Shown here: positions 13,801 through 25,674 of the stretch, in pieces
Layout: every line of letters starts with the position of its first letter
How positions within the stretch are numbered: position 1 is the first letter of the stretch
Source: Toxoplasma gondii ME49
Lineage: Eukaryota > Apicomplexa > Conoidasida > Eucoccidiorida > Sarcocystidae
Assembly (NCBI RefSeq): GCF_000006565.2
Contig: NC_031474.1
Span: forward strand, 868,001-932,000
DNA length: 64,000 nucleotides
Reading direction: 5' to 3'
Notes under the pieces: model-generated
What the model saw: the letters and a program-made list of their open reading frames with translations, nothing else
Told to the model about the DNA's origin: nothing
Database searches by the model: none
Translations under genes and position numbers: made by a program

Positions 13801-15530
13801 CTGGAACTCCTCGGAGGACTGGGTTCCTCCCTCCAGTCGAAGGAGTTCGCTGTGTGAATCTTCGCGGGCGAATTGCAGCTGGGAGAAAAACCGAAGTCGT
13901 TCTTGAGTTCCTCCCCAACAAACCAAAGACGCAAGAACGCCTCTGGAAGTTCTGCATCCCGAGTAAGAAGAAAGCGAGTGTACCAGTCCCCGCTGCTACA
14001 TGCCTGCACACATCGCCACACACAGCTGAAGCGATGCTTTTCCTCCTCAGAGAAATATTCACACCCTCATATCTTTGCGTATACAATATGTACGTGAATG
14101 CATATGTAGATTTGTGATTGATGTAGAATTAAGGCATTTGCCTAGTTGATGGTACTTGGCTGTGTCGTTCCTTTTGCAAAGAACTTGGAACACTTGGTTT
14201 CTTCAGTGTCGCCTCAGAGAACTTCAGGGTCTCGGGTGTAGGGCCATCTGGCGTCGAACCAGTGCGGCCATGCCTGCGTTGTGTCGCCCGTGGGATGTTG
14301 CCGGTTGCTGCGAAAATATGTCGGTTGCTTGTGGCCTTCGCTGTCGGTGTCAGGCAGAAAGCTCGAACAGCTTTTTCTCTTTGTGGGCCGCGTCAAAGAG
14401 CCGCATGTCGCGCTGGATTGCTCGTCCGTATGCTTCAACCCTGTCCTTCTTGGAGGCAAAGTCGAAGAAGTCGTCAACATCCACAATAAGGAAGATATCC
14501 CTCTGTCGTTCGCTTTCTCTCGGTAAGTGCAGAGCGTGGTCCGGGCACTCTGGGCGCTCTCTTGGCGGGACGTTGTGCATGCAGAGGTTGCATGCTAACT
14601 AGGTACTCGGAACTTGACAAGCTTTACAGTCTCTGAACAAACAACGCAGCACCGTCTTTAGACCGGTCGGAGCAGATACGCTGTGACACCCTCCAAACAG
14701 CGCCGGCATGAAGAACACACAACCGAGTCACCTCTCAATCCCAAGATGCAAATGCAGAGGATTTTCTCAGAAGACCTGCGAAAGCAACCGCTTCGACGGC
14801 CAGTCAATGTCCTCTCTCTGGACACGCATCCGTGAATTGACTCAACAACCTTCCTTAAACAGATGCCTACACTGTTGCAGATAAACAGTACATTGTTCTC
14901 CAGAAAGTGTGCTCTATGCATGGGCATACAGATACATGTGTCTAGCTACATACCTATACCTATATATATGTATATATATATATATATATATGTGTGTGTA
15001 TGTATGTTTCGGCACCTTTTTCTCCGACCTTTTCTGACCTGCCGAGGTTGAGTGATTGGTTTCGAGTTTTCTCCGTGAGGTTGCGTGGACGAGTCCACAG
15101 ATGCGCCCACGTGATCGTGGACGCCTGCATGTGTTTCCGTCTGTCATCCGCTTTCACTTTTTCTCAGGAAACAAGCCGAGTCCGAAAAAAGTCCTTTGCC
15201 TCCGTGTCTCGTCGTCTCCCCGAGGCACGGAGTGCTTCCTCCGAACTCCGTGACGCCGGTGCGTCTGAGGTTCAAGCCGGAAGACGAGAAACCTTTCAAG
15301 TGCAGTCTTCTCTGTCGAGTTCGACAAAAGGTCCGACCCCTCTCGCTCGGTGTCAGAGGCGCTGGGTACTCTGTCAAGCACAGCATGGTGCTTCTGAACG
15401 AAGGTACGAATTCGCCTCTTTCCATCTGCAGAAATGCCTCTCATCAACTGCTCGTGGTACGACGCGCCACCGAGGCTCCGAACGACCTACACACACCCTA
15501 AAAGGTTACACATATATACACATACACGCA

Positions 15531-15572
<42 letters not shown>

Positions 15573-17395
15573 TCGGTGCAGAGATGTATAGATTCATTGG
15601 TAGATACAAAGTGACGTGGATACATCTGTGGGACGAGGAGCAGAATTGTGTGCAAATTGGTGACGCGTGAGTCGGGAGAGGTTCCGTCGGTGGTGGGCTC
15701 AGACGGAGTTTCCCTTCAGGGTCGGCAAGAGGATATCGGTTTCTTCTTCCACGCGTAGACGCGAGATCGAATTCGGCCCCAGAACCTCTCCACAGTCTTG
15801 TCTGTTTTTTTGGCGCTTCTTTCCAGATGGGAGTATACGGCAATTTGCCTCAGGATCGCAAAGTGCGTCTCTGCTGGACTTTGGACCTCTGTTGCTCGGA
15901 CAGACGCGTCGTTACCTTCTTCAGTTGCAAAATGCTGGATCTTTCGACTTCCGCTTCCACTGGAGTATTCAGAGTGTCAGCACCGTCTCCTGCTCTCCCA
16001 GTCTCTCTGTCTCCCCCACAGAAGGTGAGATGAATGTCAAAGGGTGGATCTGAACCTTCCCCTCTACAACGATCGCCTTTCTGCAGAGATCTCCTGCCAC
16101 ACCCAACAGGGCATCTCCACGGGCACAAGCACACTGCTCACCAAGTCGTCCAAACACAGTTATATATGTACGTATATGAATATATATATATATTTGTATA
16201 TATTTAAGTGGATATAGGCAGGTATAAGTAGGCGGACAGAGAGGTAGACAGCTTGACGTGGAATTTGAGAGATAGATACACAGACTGATAGACAGACAGA
16301 CTGGTTGACGTAGATAGAGAGAGTGAAGTAGATCGACACACACATATCGAGATCCTGATGTAAGTACACACGAAGATATATATATATATATGTAGTTGAC
16401 TGGATGTTGCTCGATCGGTAGAATGACAAAGAGATGGCATATACAGGTGACTGGACAGATGGCCTTTTGAAAGGTAGACATACCAATGCGACGTCTTTCT
16501 CGATTTTCTGTCTGCTTTCGTGCGATGTCCTCTTTTCGACTGTATGTTCGCCATTTGTGGTTGCGTCGGTTCTTCTCGCCTTGCGCCAGGCGTGGTTGAG
16601 ACGGGAAGGAACTGCGAGGTGACACTGACATACGCGCCGGCAGAGATCAGCAAGCACGAAGAGTATCTGCTTCTTTGCTCCATCAGTGGAAGCGATCCGT
16701 ATCGCATCCGAGCACAAGGTTCTTGCTCTTCTCCAAAGGTGTCTTTCTCCTTTTCTAGCCACGACTTCGGCGCCTTTGTGCTTCCACCTTCTCTGTTCCC
16801 GGACCTGGGCAGCGTCGTCGCGCTGTCGTCGCCCAGTTCTGGCGGCAGCGCTATCAGCGACCGTGTGGAGTTGAAAATCACGAACTTAGATCCTCACCAC
16901 GACTGCTTTATTTCCACACCCTTCGAAAAAAGCAACGTCCTTGACGTCCAACTCGTCCCGTGCAGCATCGGTCCCGGGGAGAAGATTTCAGTCACCCTGG
17001 TTTTTGCGCCGAAGCAAGCGAAGAACTACAGATTCAAAATCCCCTTTTCCATCAACGACCGAACCACAGCGCATGTCACTGTCACAGGCAAAGGCATTCC
17101 CGCTAGGTAGAGAACGCCCTCTTATTTGATATGAGTGTTTTTCCTCTAAACAGCTGGTCCTCTGCATCGACTAAAAGTCACTATCCACACAGGCGCGCGT
17201 GCATTTCCTGTCGAGCGGGGACACGACAGCACAGTGAAGAAGATCTGAGATTGTCGACTTCTGAATTCACCTGCATTTGCACCGACGGACGCCTCTATGA
17301 ATACTTTTGGGGAGACTTGAATCAATCACATAAGCGAATCAACTGCTAGAGTCTCCCAGTTAATCGGCATGTACACTCAGATCTACAAATATCCA

Positions 17396-17432
<37 letters not shown>

Positions 17433-20400
17433 CTTGTTCTTTAGAGCGAGAAGTAGATGTTCAGAAGCTGTCACATTTTCGTTGTTGATAATGATTTGCT
17501 CATTTGTGTAGGAAGCCTAAAGTTAAGCCGTGAACTGGCACGAAAGCCACAGCCTTGTAAACACACATGCATCGAGACCCGCCGTACGCACATGTTGATG
17601 CACTCAGACATGGAAACATACGCATATACACATATATCCACATATTCATATATATATATATATATGTAACAGACGCGAATTTTGGTTTTCTTGTTGAGCT
17701 GAGTTCTTTTGTGTTGTGTTTAGACTGGAGCTTTCGCCTTCATCAGACGAGATTCGCTTTGCGCCGTTAATCAAAGGGGAGTCTGCTGTCAAGCACGTGC
17801 GTATCGTCAACCGGACGGAGGCGAGTCTGGAGTTTTTCCTTCCAGCTTCTCCGAATTTGAGGTGTGTAGCAACTTTAGAATTTCTTTCGATTCAAGGACC
17901 GCTGCATGCACTTGTCCCTTTGTGGACTCCGAAAGGGCGCCCTCTCGGACCTCGAAGGTCCAACTAAAGAAGGCGCGAGCCTCAGATGAGAGAACCGTCA
18001 CGACATCCCACGGAGCGTAGAGACACAGACCTCCAGGGTGCGACTGGCGCCTTCAACGTGTGCTTCGCCTTTTCACGATGCTGGTCCGCTGGATGTTGTG
18101 TCCTGATGTTCGGTGGTGGGGGCGCGTTTCCTGTTTAGACAAGTGAAGCAGTTAAGCGTCTCCCATGCTTCTATGGAAATGCAGAGTTCTCTTTCAGGGT
18201 CGGTCGCACCCTTTGAATGTGGGGAGATGAGACGCGAAACGATTATAATACAGCACACGAAAGGCAAATGAAAAGTGGAACGCAAAGAACCGCCTGCGAC
18301 CCTGCATCGAAACATGTTTCCGATTGCCAGCTTCGGATTTATGTGGCGACTTGGCTCGGTGTCAGCTCTCGCGGAATCAGCTGGAAGCCGCTGTCCTCGG
18401 AAACGAAACCGTTCTCGCTTCACCCTCGCCAAGAACTGCCGTTGGAAGTGTCGTTCAAACCCGCCTTGTCGATTCCGGAGTTTTCTCTTCCTCTTTTTGC
18501 CGAATGTCTGGTGAAGCGAGGAGGTCTGACGTATCGCTTTCCTTCTCTTCTCTGTCACATCGCCGCCAAGTCGTTCGAAACCGAGGTGAGACTCTTCTTT
18601 CGCTTTTTCTCTGTCGCCGATTTGGCCTCGCTTTTGAGGCTCTTCCCCCCTCCCTTTTTTCTCCCGGGACGGCGCAAGCAGGTGTCGTCCTTTGAGATAG
18701 TTAAATTTCTAGTGGGTCGTCACCCCTCTTTTAAAATGTATCAACATGGAGAGTCCTACGCATTTTGAGTTGAAGTTTTGAATCACTTGCAACATCAGAA
18801 TCTGCTTCGTTCTGTGACTCCACTACCATCATGTGAGAGCTCCGTCGTCGGATGGGACGTGGACGGAATCGCCCAGTTCAGTTCCATAGGTTAATAGAGC
18901 ACTGCACAGCGATCGTGTGCGTATGTCTCGGTACTCAAGCTCGAGTCGGCGCAGCTGTTTAGAAGAACAAGGGTAGAATACATGCATCTACCACACGTGT
19001 GGACTAGATATACATACAAACACAATCATGTATGTATATATATATATATATATATGTGTTTGCGGCGAGTTGTTCGTGCAAAGCCGGCATTGAGACGGTG
19101 AAGATCGTGGCGACTCCGCGTTCGTTTTTGTTCTTTTCGGGTTGATTCTGGGTGGATAGTGAATCGTGTTGGAGATCGTTTTCTGTGTTTCGCTTCCGGG
19201 CCTCGGATTCCCGTAGGTGCGCTTGAGTCAGCCGTCGCTAGCATTCGGACCAATTGTGGTGAATTCTTGGGCAACGCAAATCGTGAAGCTGACCAATATC
19301 GGGGAACTCTTCATGCATTTCAAGTTCAAGACTTCCACGAAATACTCGCAAATGGTTTCCCTCTCTCCCTCCGAGGGTCTTCTGCATCCCCACGCCGACG
19401 TCCCTATCGAGGTCACCTTCCGACCCACAGAAGTGAGAACTTATCTGGCTCGGGGAACGTCCAAAACCTACATCACATTTGTGTTCGGATAAGTGCATAT
19501 GTGGACACGAAGCGACTCGACGTTTCACGGGTCGTTTCGGCTACAGTTCCGACTTTCGCATCTCGAGTTTAAACGTTACAAAACAACCATACGACCACGA
19601 ACGTGGCAGCTAATGCCTTTAGGTCAGTTCGTATAGAGACAAAAAACCAGCCGCACGACTTCTTTACCAAATTCGGTGTCTCGCGGTTTCTCGTGGTAAA
19701 CACGTCAGCGAGAAGGATTCGTCATCGACATGTCAACAGCGGAGAAGCGACGAATCTGCTGTTTTTACGAATGGCAAGAAAGCTGCTCGACCCTTACACG
19801 TATGAAGTTGTTCTACATTTTTCAGAGCTTCTTCGCGGTGCTTCGGGAGTACGCACACGTAGCGATGTAAACCATCTATCGTTTCCTTATAGGGTTTATA
19901 CACAACCGAAGGACACTGTGTCTCAAGGAGCAGAGACGGTCTCTTTGTGGGCCGAGTCTTGTCGATACCTCTCACATCTGTCCCCCGCTCGCGTGGTTCT
20001 TTTAATGGCGGGGCTCGAATCCTCTCTAGACGGGGTATTCTATGCACGCGCGGCAACGGTCTGAAGAACGGGATTAAAGGTGGAATACCTGCGGTAGTCG
20101 TATTCGCTTCAGCTACTTTTTTATTCGGGGGCTGCTGCAAGGTTCGCACGCCCAGGAGCGAAATGTTGTAGAAACATCACCATGCATGGTACTCTATTGC
20201 CGGCGAAATCGCACCATGTCGTGAGACATCAAATAGATAAACATTCCTCAGAAGCTAACCGTAAGTTTGACAGAGCGGCATCACCTGAAAAATGAAGCGC
20301 GCAGGACAACTTGCGAAAGCCACTCCAGTGCTCTCTGCGTAGATCGACACAGTGTGCGCTGTTTCGAAACGCGTTTATCACCAGACGCTCAACTGAACTA

Positions 20401-23400
20401 CCCTTGACAAAAAGTAAACCGACCATCCTGAAACATATATATATATATACTTATGTTTATGCATAAATAGGTAGATAAAAGTGTATAATTGCGGATTAAC
20501 GAAACCGAGGATTCTCACTCGGTCACGTGAACCAGGGGGTTTCGCATGAGTCGGCGATGGTCGATTGCTCAGCCTCATCCTTTTAGAGATCAACGAGTCC
20601 GTTTCCAGCTCCGGCGTTCTGCGCCTCGCTTCTTGGGTTCGGCCCCGCTCTCTCGCCTTCAGGTGACGCAGAAACGAATTGTCGTTGATGATATCATTTG
20701 CCTGATCAAGGCCTCTGGCGCCTCCGCCAGCAACGTGGAGACGTCCTCTCTTTCGCTCACAGTGACTGGGCAAGGTGTCGCGCAGCCGAGCGATTCTGTC
20801 CAGACGCTGCAGTTTTCGACGGCGGTGCGCACGCAGCAGACAAAGACTTTCCAGGTGAAAAATTCAAAAAAGTACGACTGGAGTACCACGCCGCTTGTCG
20901 CCTGCGAGAGTCCGAAAGACGCCATGTACTTCTTGTGCTCGCCTAGCGGAAGAGTCACGATTCCTGCAAATCAAAAGGTAACTTTCCAAGTGACCTACAG
21001 TCCGCTGACCATGACCCGCGCCAGCTCGTCTGTGCGCGAGGGAACTCTCAGTGCGGAGGAGGTGGACGGCGTGAACAGAAAAGAGCAAAGAGAAAGAGGC
21101 GACGGCGCCTGTAATGGGCATCTGGCGGACAAGGACAACCACCCCCGGCTGCCGCTGTTTCATGCGGCATCGGTCTTCATCCCCCTACCCGACGGGGAAG
21201 CAGCCACATGCAGGTCAGCTCCTGGATCTGGAAAAAGAAAAGAAAACGTGCGAGGACCGAGAACGCTGGCGGACTGGTGTTTTGATGTCTCTCGTCTATC
21301 TGGCGTTGAGGAAATCGACAAGGAGGGAGACACGCATCTGCAAACACGACTGGAATGTCGGATAAGAGTTTTTGCAAATGTCTACGCTGCGTCACGCGGA
21401 CTTGGCTGGGCGTACAGCTGTATGAACCACGATGGAGGTGCACACATGCCTATGGAGATATTCTGTTAGTCAAGTCATGCGTTTGCGCTGCGAAATCGTC
21501 TTTTCTGAGTGGCGTGGTGTCCACATTCGTGTGCTCCGATCTTTTCACGATACAATGACGGAGACACGAAGTTGGTCGACTTGAGTGCAGTGACGAAGTC
21601 CTAGAGATGACCCCGCGTCTGTAGTCGACCCAGCCCCTACCGTCGGCACATTAGTAAAGAACGCAAAAAGTAGCACGTTAAAATATAAATCTGTAAATAT
21701 GTGCATTCATGCTTGACCTAAGATGAGGAGGCACCTATGGAACAGGTTGAGCTCCGAATTTTTCTTCGAGGTCGCAACACGTTCGCAGTGCGGTGCATTG
21801 GTTGTCAGAGAGCACGACCCACGGCGAGGGTCGGTCAGCCTCTGAATAAGTCCAGTGTGGAGTGCATCTCCCTCGTCTCGCGTAGATGAGAATTTCCCTT
21901 GAGACGCCTTCTCTAACGCGTCCCAACGCCCTCAGCCGAGGCACCTTCGTCTCACTTCCATACGTTTCTGCTCCTGCTCAGATATGTGCTCAAACGCACA
22001 ACTGGGTGCTCAGAAGGAAAAGTGAATATGTGACCACGCCGACAGAGATATCCGTTTGACAGGCAGACGTACACACATAACCTCTTCTCTACACAGCAAA
22101 CTGGCGAGTTACGCATCCACGAAGAAATCTACACACACACTTAAATGCGCATGTTTATGTATATGTATACGTGCATGTGCATGCATACGTGTGTCTGTAT
22201 ACAATTGGAGTCAGCCGCGGGATGTAGGTTGGTTTCCTGTGGCGTTTGCATTGCGGTGTTAAACCCTCTGTGTGCATTCGCTCTCTACGGCTACTCGCGT
22301 GGGTGCAAGTCTGTGTTTGCATGACTTTCGTCTCCCGAGAAGTCGCACTCGCCTGGCCTTGGCCTCCAATTCAACCTGCAGATTCATCGGCCAAGCCACC
22401 GAACCGACAGTGGAGCAAGTGGTTGACGCATCAATCGTCTGTCGCGAGAAGCAGATTCAGGCGATAAAAATCCGGAATTGGATTCCTGTAAAACAGAAGT
22501 TCGACGTCGCCTACACAATCACTCAGTGCACAGGCGATACGCCTCCGCAGATTCAGGTAGAAGGCGGAAGAGGGCAAGGGCTGTGTGTGCATCAGTCAGT
22601 TTGCCATTCTAGGCGACATCAGCTGGCCCATCCAAAACCAGTGGTTTGTTGGTATTTATGTCATCTCTGATTAATCTAGGTTTTCTTTCTGCCTCACACA
22701 TCTTGTCACGTTGACTTGTGCTTCGATTCCATGTGCCGTAGCACCCTGTGCTACGGTTTCTATTGCTTCTATTTCCTTGCAATCGCCCGCATGTTCTCTT
22801 CCCTCTCCTCGCGCACACCCGTACCCGTTGCCTGTGTCTTGGCTTCCTCGCATGTGTGCGTGGTTGCTTCACCCTCGCTTTTCCACATGTTCGTGCCGTT
22901 TCCTTCCGGAGACTCTTCCACGATCCCTTCTCTCCGTAAAGCCTCGTCTCGTTCGCCTCAGGCCCCTGACCGATTCGAGTTGCCTGCGTCTCAAGCGCGC
23001 GAATACCGGTTTCTCGCCTCAGCTTTCAAGCCGTGTGCCGCGGTTGTCCAGTTTCGTTTTACGAGTCGAGAAAAAGCAGATTTCTACCTCGCTGAGGCGC
23101 GGCTGACTTTCACGGATCCCGAGACGGTGGGGACGATCGCTCTCGAGACGACTGTGCGGCAGCTCGCGAAAACCAAGGTGTTGGTCGAAAACCCATCCAC
23201 GAGAAAAGCCGTCTTCCAGTGTCAAAGCAACGTGGCCGACGTCTGCTTCTCGCCGTCGCCACTCGAGGTTCCGCCGGGGGCGACCGGTGCGTTGGAAGTC
23301 TCGCTGCGTGCGAACGTCTCCGGGGCGGGTGAGGGAACAATCGTCCTCACCAGTGACGAACTGGGCACCTACAAGTACCTGCTAAAGTACTCTGTGTCTG

Positions 23401-25674
23401 CTGGTGAAATCGAGAAACACGCCACGTTCAGCGCCCCGCTGGGGAAGGAAGTTTCCGAGACTCTCCGGTTTCTCCACTTCGCCAAGAAACCGACGACTTA
23501 CCTCGCGACGATCGACTTTGCCCCCGACGAGACGCGCGGAGGCGGCCGCAGCAAAGCGAGTGGGAGCGTGGAGAACTTTTTCCTAGAAAACAAAAGTGTC
23601 GCGGTTTCTGGAGATGTGGAGAACAGAGGCACCGAGTTCGCCGTCGGCGTCCGGTTCGCGCCGTCCAAACTTGCAGAAACGAAGGCGACGCTCGTTCTGC
23701 GGAGCGCCGAAGGATTCGAATACAAGGTCAGAGAAGGGAAATAGTTGAGCTTTTTTGAAGGAACGGGGAACCGAATCAAATGATGAACACCACTGGATCT
23801 ACAGGACGGCCGGTCGACACCGAGGCTGGATGAAACGCAGAGAAACTCCACCTGCGAAAAAAAGGGAAGGGGTTCGCGCTTCGACAGCGCATGTATGCAC
23901 CTGCATGTTCGTGGCGGCTTCTTTGACTTCTGCCACAGTTCACATGCGTGCGTGTGATGACGCGCGACTCGATGGATCAGTCGACCAGATGAACGTACAG
24001 AAAATCGACCGCTCTCGTCGCCTCCTGTCCTCACATTGATGTCCACTCGCACGCGGACGGTCAGAGAGAGAGAACAGAGAGAGCGAAAAAACAAGGGGAG
24101 AATCGCAACAGCGAAGAGAGGGAGAAATTAGAAAGAGGCGAGATGCAGTGGATATCTGCAGAGAGAGGCAAATACAGAAGGGCGAGACGAAGGTGAAAAT
24201 CGACATAGAAAGGCGGAGACACTCACAGTCGGAGAGACAGATGTGCGAGAGAAAAGGCGGACACCCTGATATTGAGTGTAAGAGACACGGGAAGAACCTC
24301 GACGGAAGCGCTGTTTTGATGAAGTGGTGTCCTCGGAAAAAACTCTGAAAATACTCTGACATTTTCATGAAAGTATGTAAAACGCGCTAAGCTTTGTCGG
24401 CACCTCTCAGGCTCTTCTCATTGGTCGAGCGCAACCGCCGCAACCGCAAGGCCCGTTTCGCCTGGGGAAGGGAAAATGCATCAACATCGACTTCAGGAAT
24501 CCCTTTGAAACACAGACGGAATTCAGTCTCCAAGTAAGCATATAAATATATATATATATATAAATATACATACTAATACCTATATTACGTACGCGTGAAC
24601 AATATTGACACGTTCGCAGACCCGAACATGGTCAAAAACAAATCTGTGATACTGCAGCAGGGTGTGTAAATATTTGGGGAAACGCGTTTCGTAGGAAGGT
24701 GGACCTAAGTGGATACGTTGCCACTCCTTCGTTCGTTGAAAGACTGCGCATGGGTCTCCTCGCCTAACTGACGTCCAGCCGAACGGCATGCGAGCGCTTC
24801 GCTCCGAAGGTCGCAAGTCTTTTTTCTACCAAAGCGGTTTCTGTAACTGGAAAATCCTCTCTCTGTCCTTCGCGGCGCCAGGTCGACCGGCCGTGTTTCT
24901 CTGTGGAGAAGAAAGTGGTGAAACTCGAGGCAAGGAAATCGACTACGATCAGCGTTCAGGTGAAGCCCGACGCGCGCGATGCAGGTGAGGAACTGCCGAA
25001 GATAATTCGCTCGACATCCCTGGAGGACATACCGAGGAAAGCCTCGTTCCGTGTGGTGGCGCGCGCCCGCTCTTCACTCTCGCGGGAGAGACTACACTCG
25101 TCAGACTTCTGTGGAAAAAGAAGTCGTCTGTGATCATTTCTCGTTTCTCTCTGGGCGTGAAAGGCGAAGCGGCCTTTTAGCGGCTAGGCTGAGTCCGTGT
25201 CGCGTTTGACAGAAACGAAGCATGTGAGGCAGGCGACCCCCGAGAGAGCGACGGGGGGTCCTGGAGGGTCTCGTTTTCCAGTCTGGGTGTGCGAGGAGTG
25301 AGCGTCCGTCGGCAACTGGAGGTTTCTGCCGCCTGTGCGAGCTCGCACTCCAGTTGCCACAGCGGCTTGCGTCTTCCTGTCTCGTTCGCTTCTCTTTTCT
25401 GTGGGTGTCAGTCCGTGGCGAGAGCAGGTCGGGGCTCACGGGGGTTCCACAGGGTGCGCCGCAGGCGTCCTGTTTCCGGCTCTGAAGTTCTGCTAGCTCA
25501 TCAAACACTCGGCAACTATCCGCCAGTGCTGAGCTCGCCGGGGAAAACTGGATACAGCTTGTCTGATGCAATCCCTCGCCTTTCTGCGATATTCGTCTGC
25601 GTTTTCACACAGGACGCCTCATCGTCACTGCCGACGGCATCCCTCCGTGGATCTTCTACCTCAAGGCTGACTAG
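1..25674 (+). CDS. HYDIN: HYDIN-like axonemal central-pair protein, 3' part of gene (5' truncated by window)
   Basis: HYDIN-family proteins are very long arrays of ASH/MSP-type beta-sandwich domains that build a projection of the central-pair microtubules in motile flagella; in coccidia only the microgamete is flagellated. I resolved 28 exons whose phases agree at all 27 GT-AG junctions and encode about 2,580 residues, against roughly 5,100 for mammalian HYDIN, so this is about the C-terminal half. The order of recognisable blocks follows animal HYDIN: YDFGPLLLG, a VDADAYWIDV block, RGINFGP, FEEQFLVSN, LAFDVRGEG, LLKNYGTI, SFSFSSHDFG, LAFGPIV, FIPLPDG, PQGPF and a terminal PWIFYLK before the stop. 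The start lies upstream of base 1. Exon coordinates are given in the three block entries below. Fifteen or so introns carry (TA)n arrays. I am confident of the family; individual boundaries are predictions, the weakest being the donor at 7970 (gtcaga) and the acceptor before 9385. Confidence 0.93.
1448..1501. repeat. (TA)n microsatellite, HYDIN intron
   Basis: About 54 bases of uninterrupted TA dinucleotides, the longest perfect array in the window. The same intron also has (TA)n at 1277-1301 followed by four GATA units. Confidence 0.95.
6377..6412. repeat. (TA)n microsatellite, HYDIN intron
   Basis: About 36 bases of TA dinucleotides between the exons ending at 6286 and starting at 7063. 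Similar tracts in earlier introns are at 561-581, 4557-4580 and 5443-5463. Confidence 0.95.
8094..8179. repeat. Paired (TA)n microsatellites, HYDIN intron
   Basis: Two TA arrays (8094-8129 and 8160-8179) separated by about 30 bases of CATACA-like sequence, in the intron between 7969 and 8678. Confidence 0.95.
8357..8381. promoter_or_regulatory. Tandem TGCATGC palindromes inside a HYDIN intron
   Basis: Two TGCATGC heptamers lie back to back (ctgcatgcagctgcatgcag). TGCATGC is a known binding core for apicomplexan AP2 factors and is scattered over coccidian genomes. Two adjacent copies make a 20-base near-palindrome. A regulatory role at this intronic site is speculative. Confidence 0.3.
11855..17106 (+). 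CDS. HYDIN: HYDIN exon block 2 (7 exons)
   Basis: Exons: 11855-11980, 12710-12922, 13593-13962, 14354-14522, 15168-15403, 15827-16024, 16590-17106. Successive exons read as one continuous set of beta-sandwich repeats: FEFRWEDTD then ISLEFTPTE, ICHFDLPPSDY (a HYDIN block), VGIGVKNTKRFFVLNP, LWKFCIP, VALDCSSVCFNPVLLGG with INxxxE-type turns, VRLRFKPED, LLDFGPLLLGQTRR, then FSFSSHDFGAF. The exon at 13593-13962 includes a poorly conserved Ser/Arg/Gly insert around 13700-13840. Each junction restores a codon (for example IPS|RKL, NE|DG, TE|GVV), which is strong internal support for the model. The introns before 13593, 15168 and 15827 contain the longer (TA)n tracts of this block. Confidence 0.88.
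15533..15569. repeat. (TA)n microsatellite, HYDIN intron
   Basis: About 37 bases of TA dinucleotides. Other HYDIN introns have shorter arrays at 9727-9746, 11345-11364, 13041-13057, 13164-13187, 14961-14991, 17399-17431, 17649-17666, 19035-19055, 20434-20449 and 24546-24562. Confidence 0.95.
17724..25674 (+). CDS. HYDIN: HYDIN exon block 3 and C-terminus (9 exons)
   Basis: Exons: 17724-17861, 18366-18585, 19217-19432, 20663-21213, 22382-22556, 22962-23726, 24411-24533, 24882-24984, 25613-25674. The last three exons are short (123, 103 and 62 bases) and easily missed; they were found by searching for the HYDIN C-terminal blocks and confirmed by phase. They encode PPQPQGPFRLGKG, a VEKKVVKLEARKST segment, and RLIVTADGIPPWIFYLKAD followed by TAG at 25672-25674, equivalent to the WVYYLKG terminus of animal HYDIN. 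The exon at 20663-21213 has an extra charged insert (around 21020-21160) inside a repeat that is compact in animals. The exon at 22962-23726 is a long uninterrupted stretch of two to three repeats. Confidence 0.88.

Noticed and set aside
20005..20050. tRNA T-arm-like string (ggctcgaatcc) in a HYDIN intron
   Set aside because: The flanking bases do not form the T stem, and no acceptor, D or anticodon arm can be folded around it.
19600..20170. Intron segment with somewhat different composition, considered as a nuclear copy of mitochondrial DNA
   Set aside because: No cob or cox reading frame or rRNA-like stretch could be recognised; such insertions are common in these genomes, so a database search would be needed to settle it.
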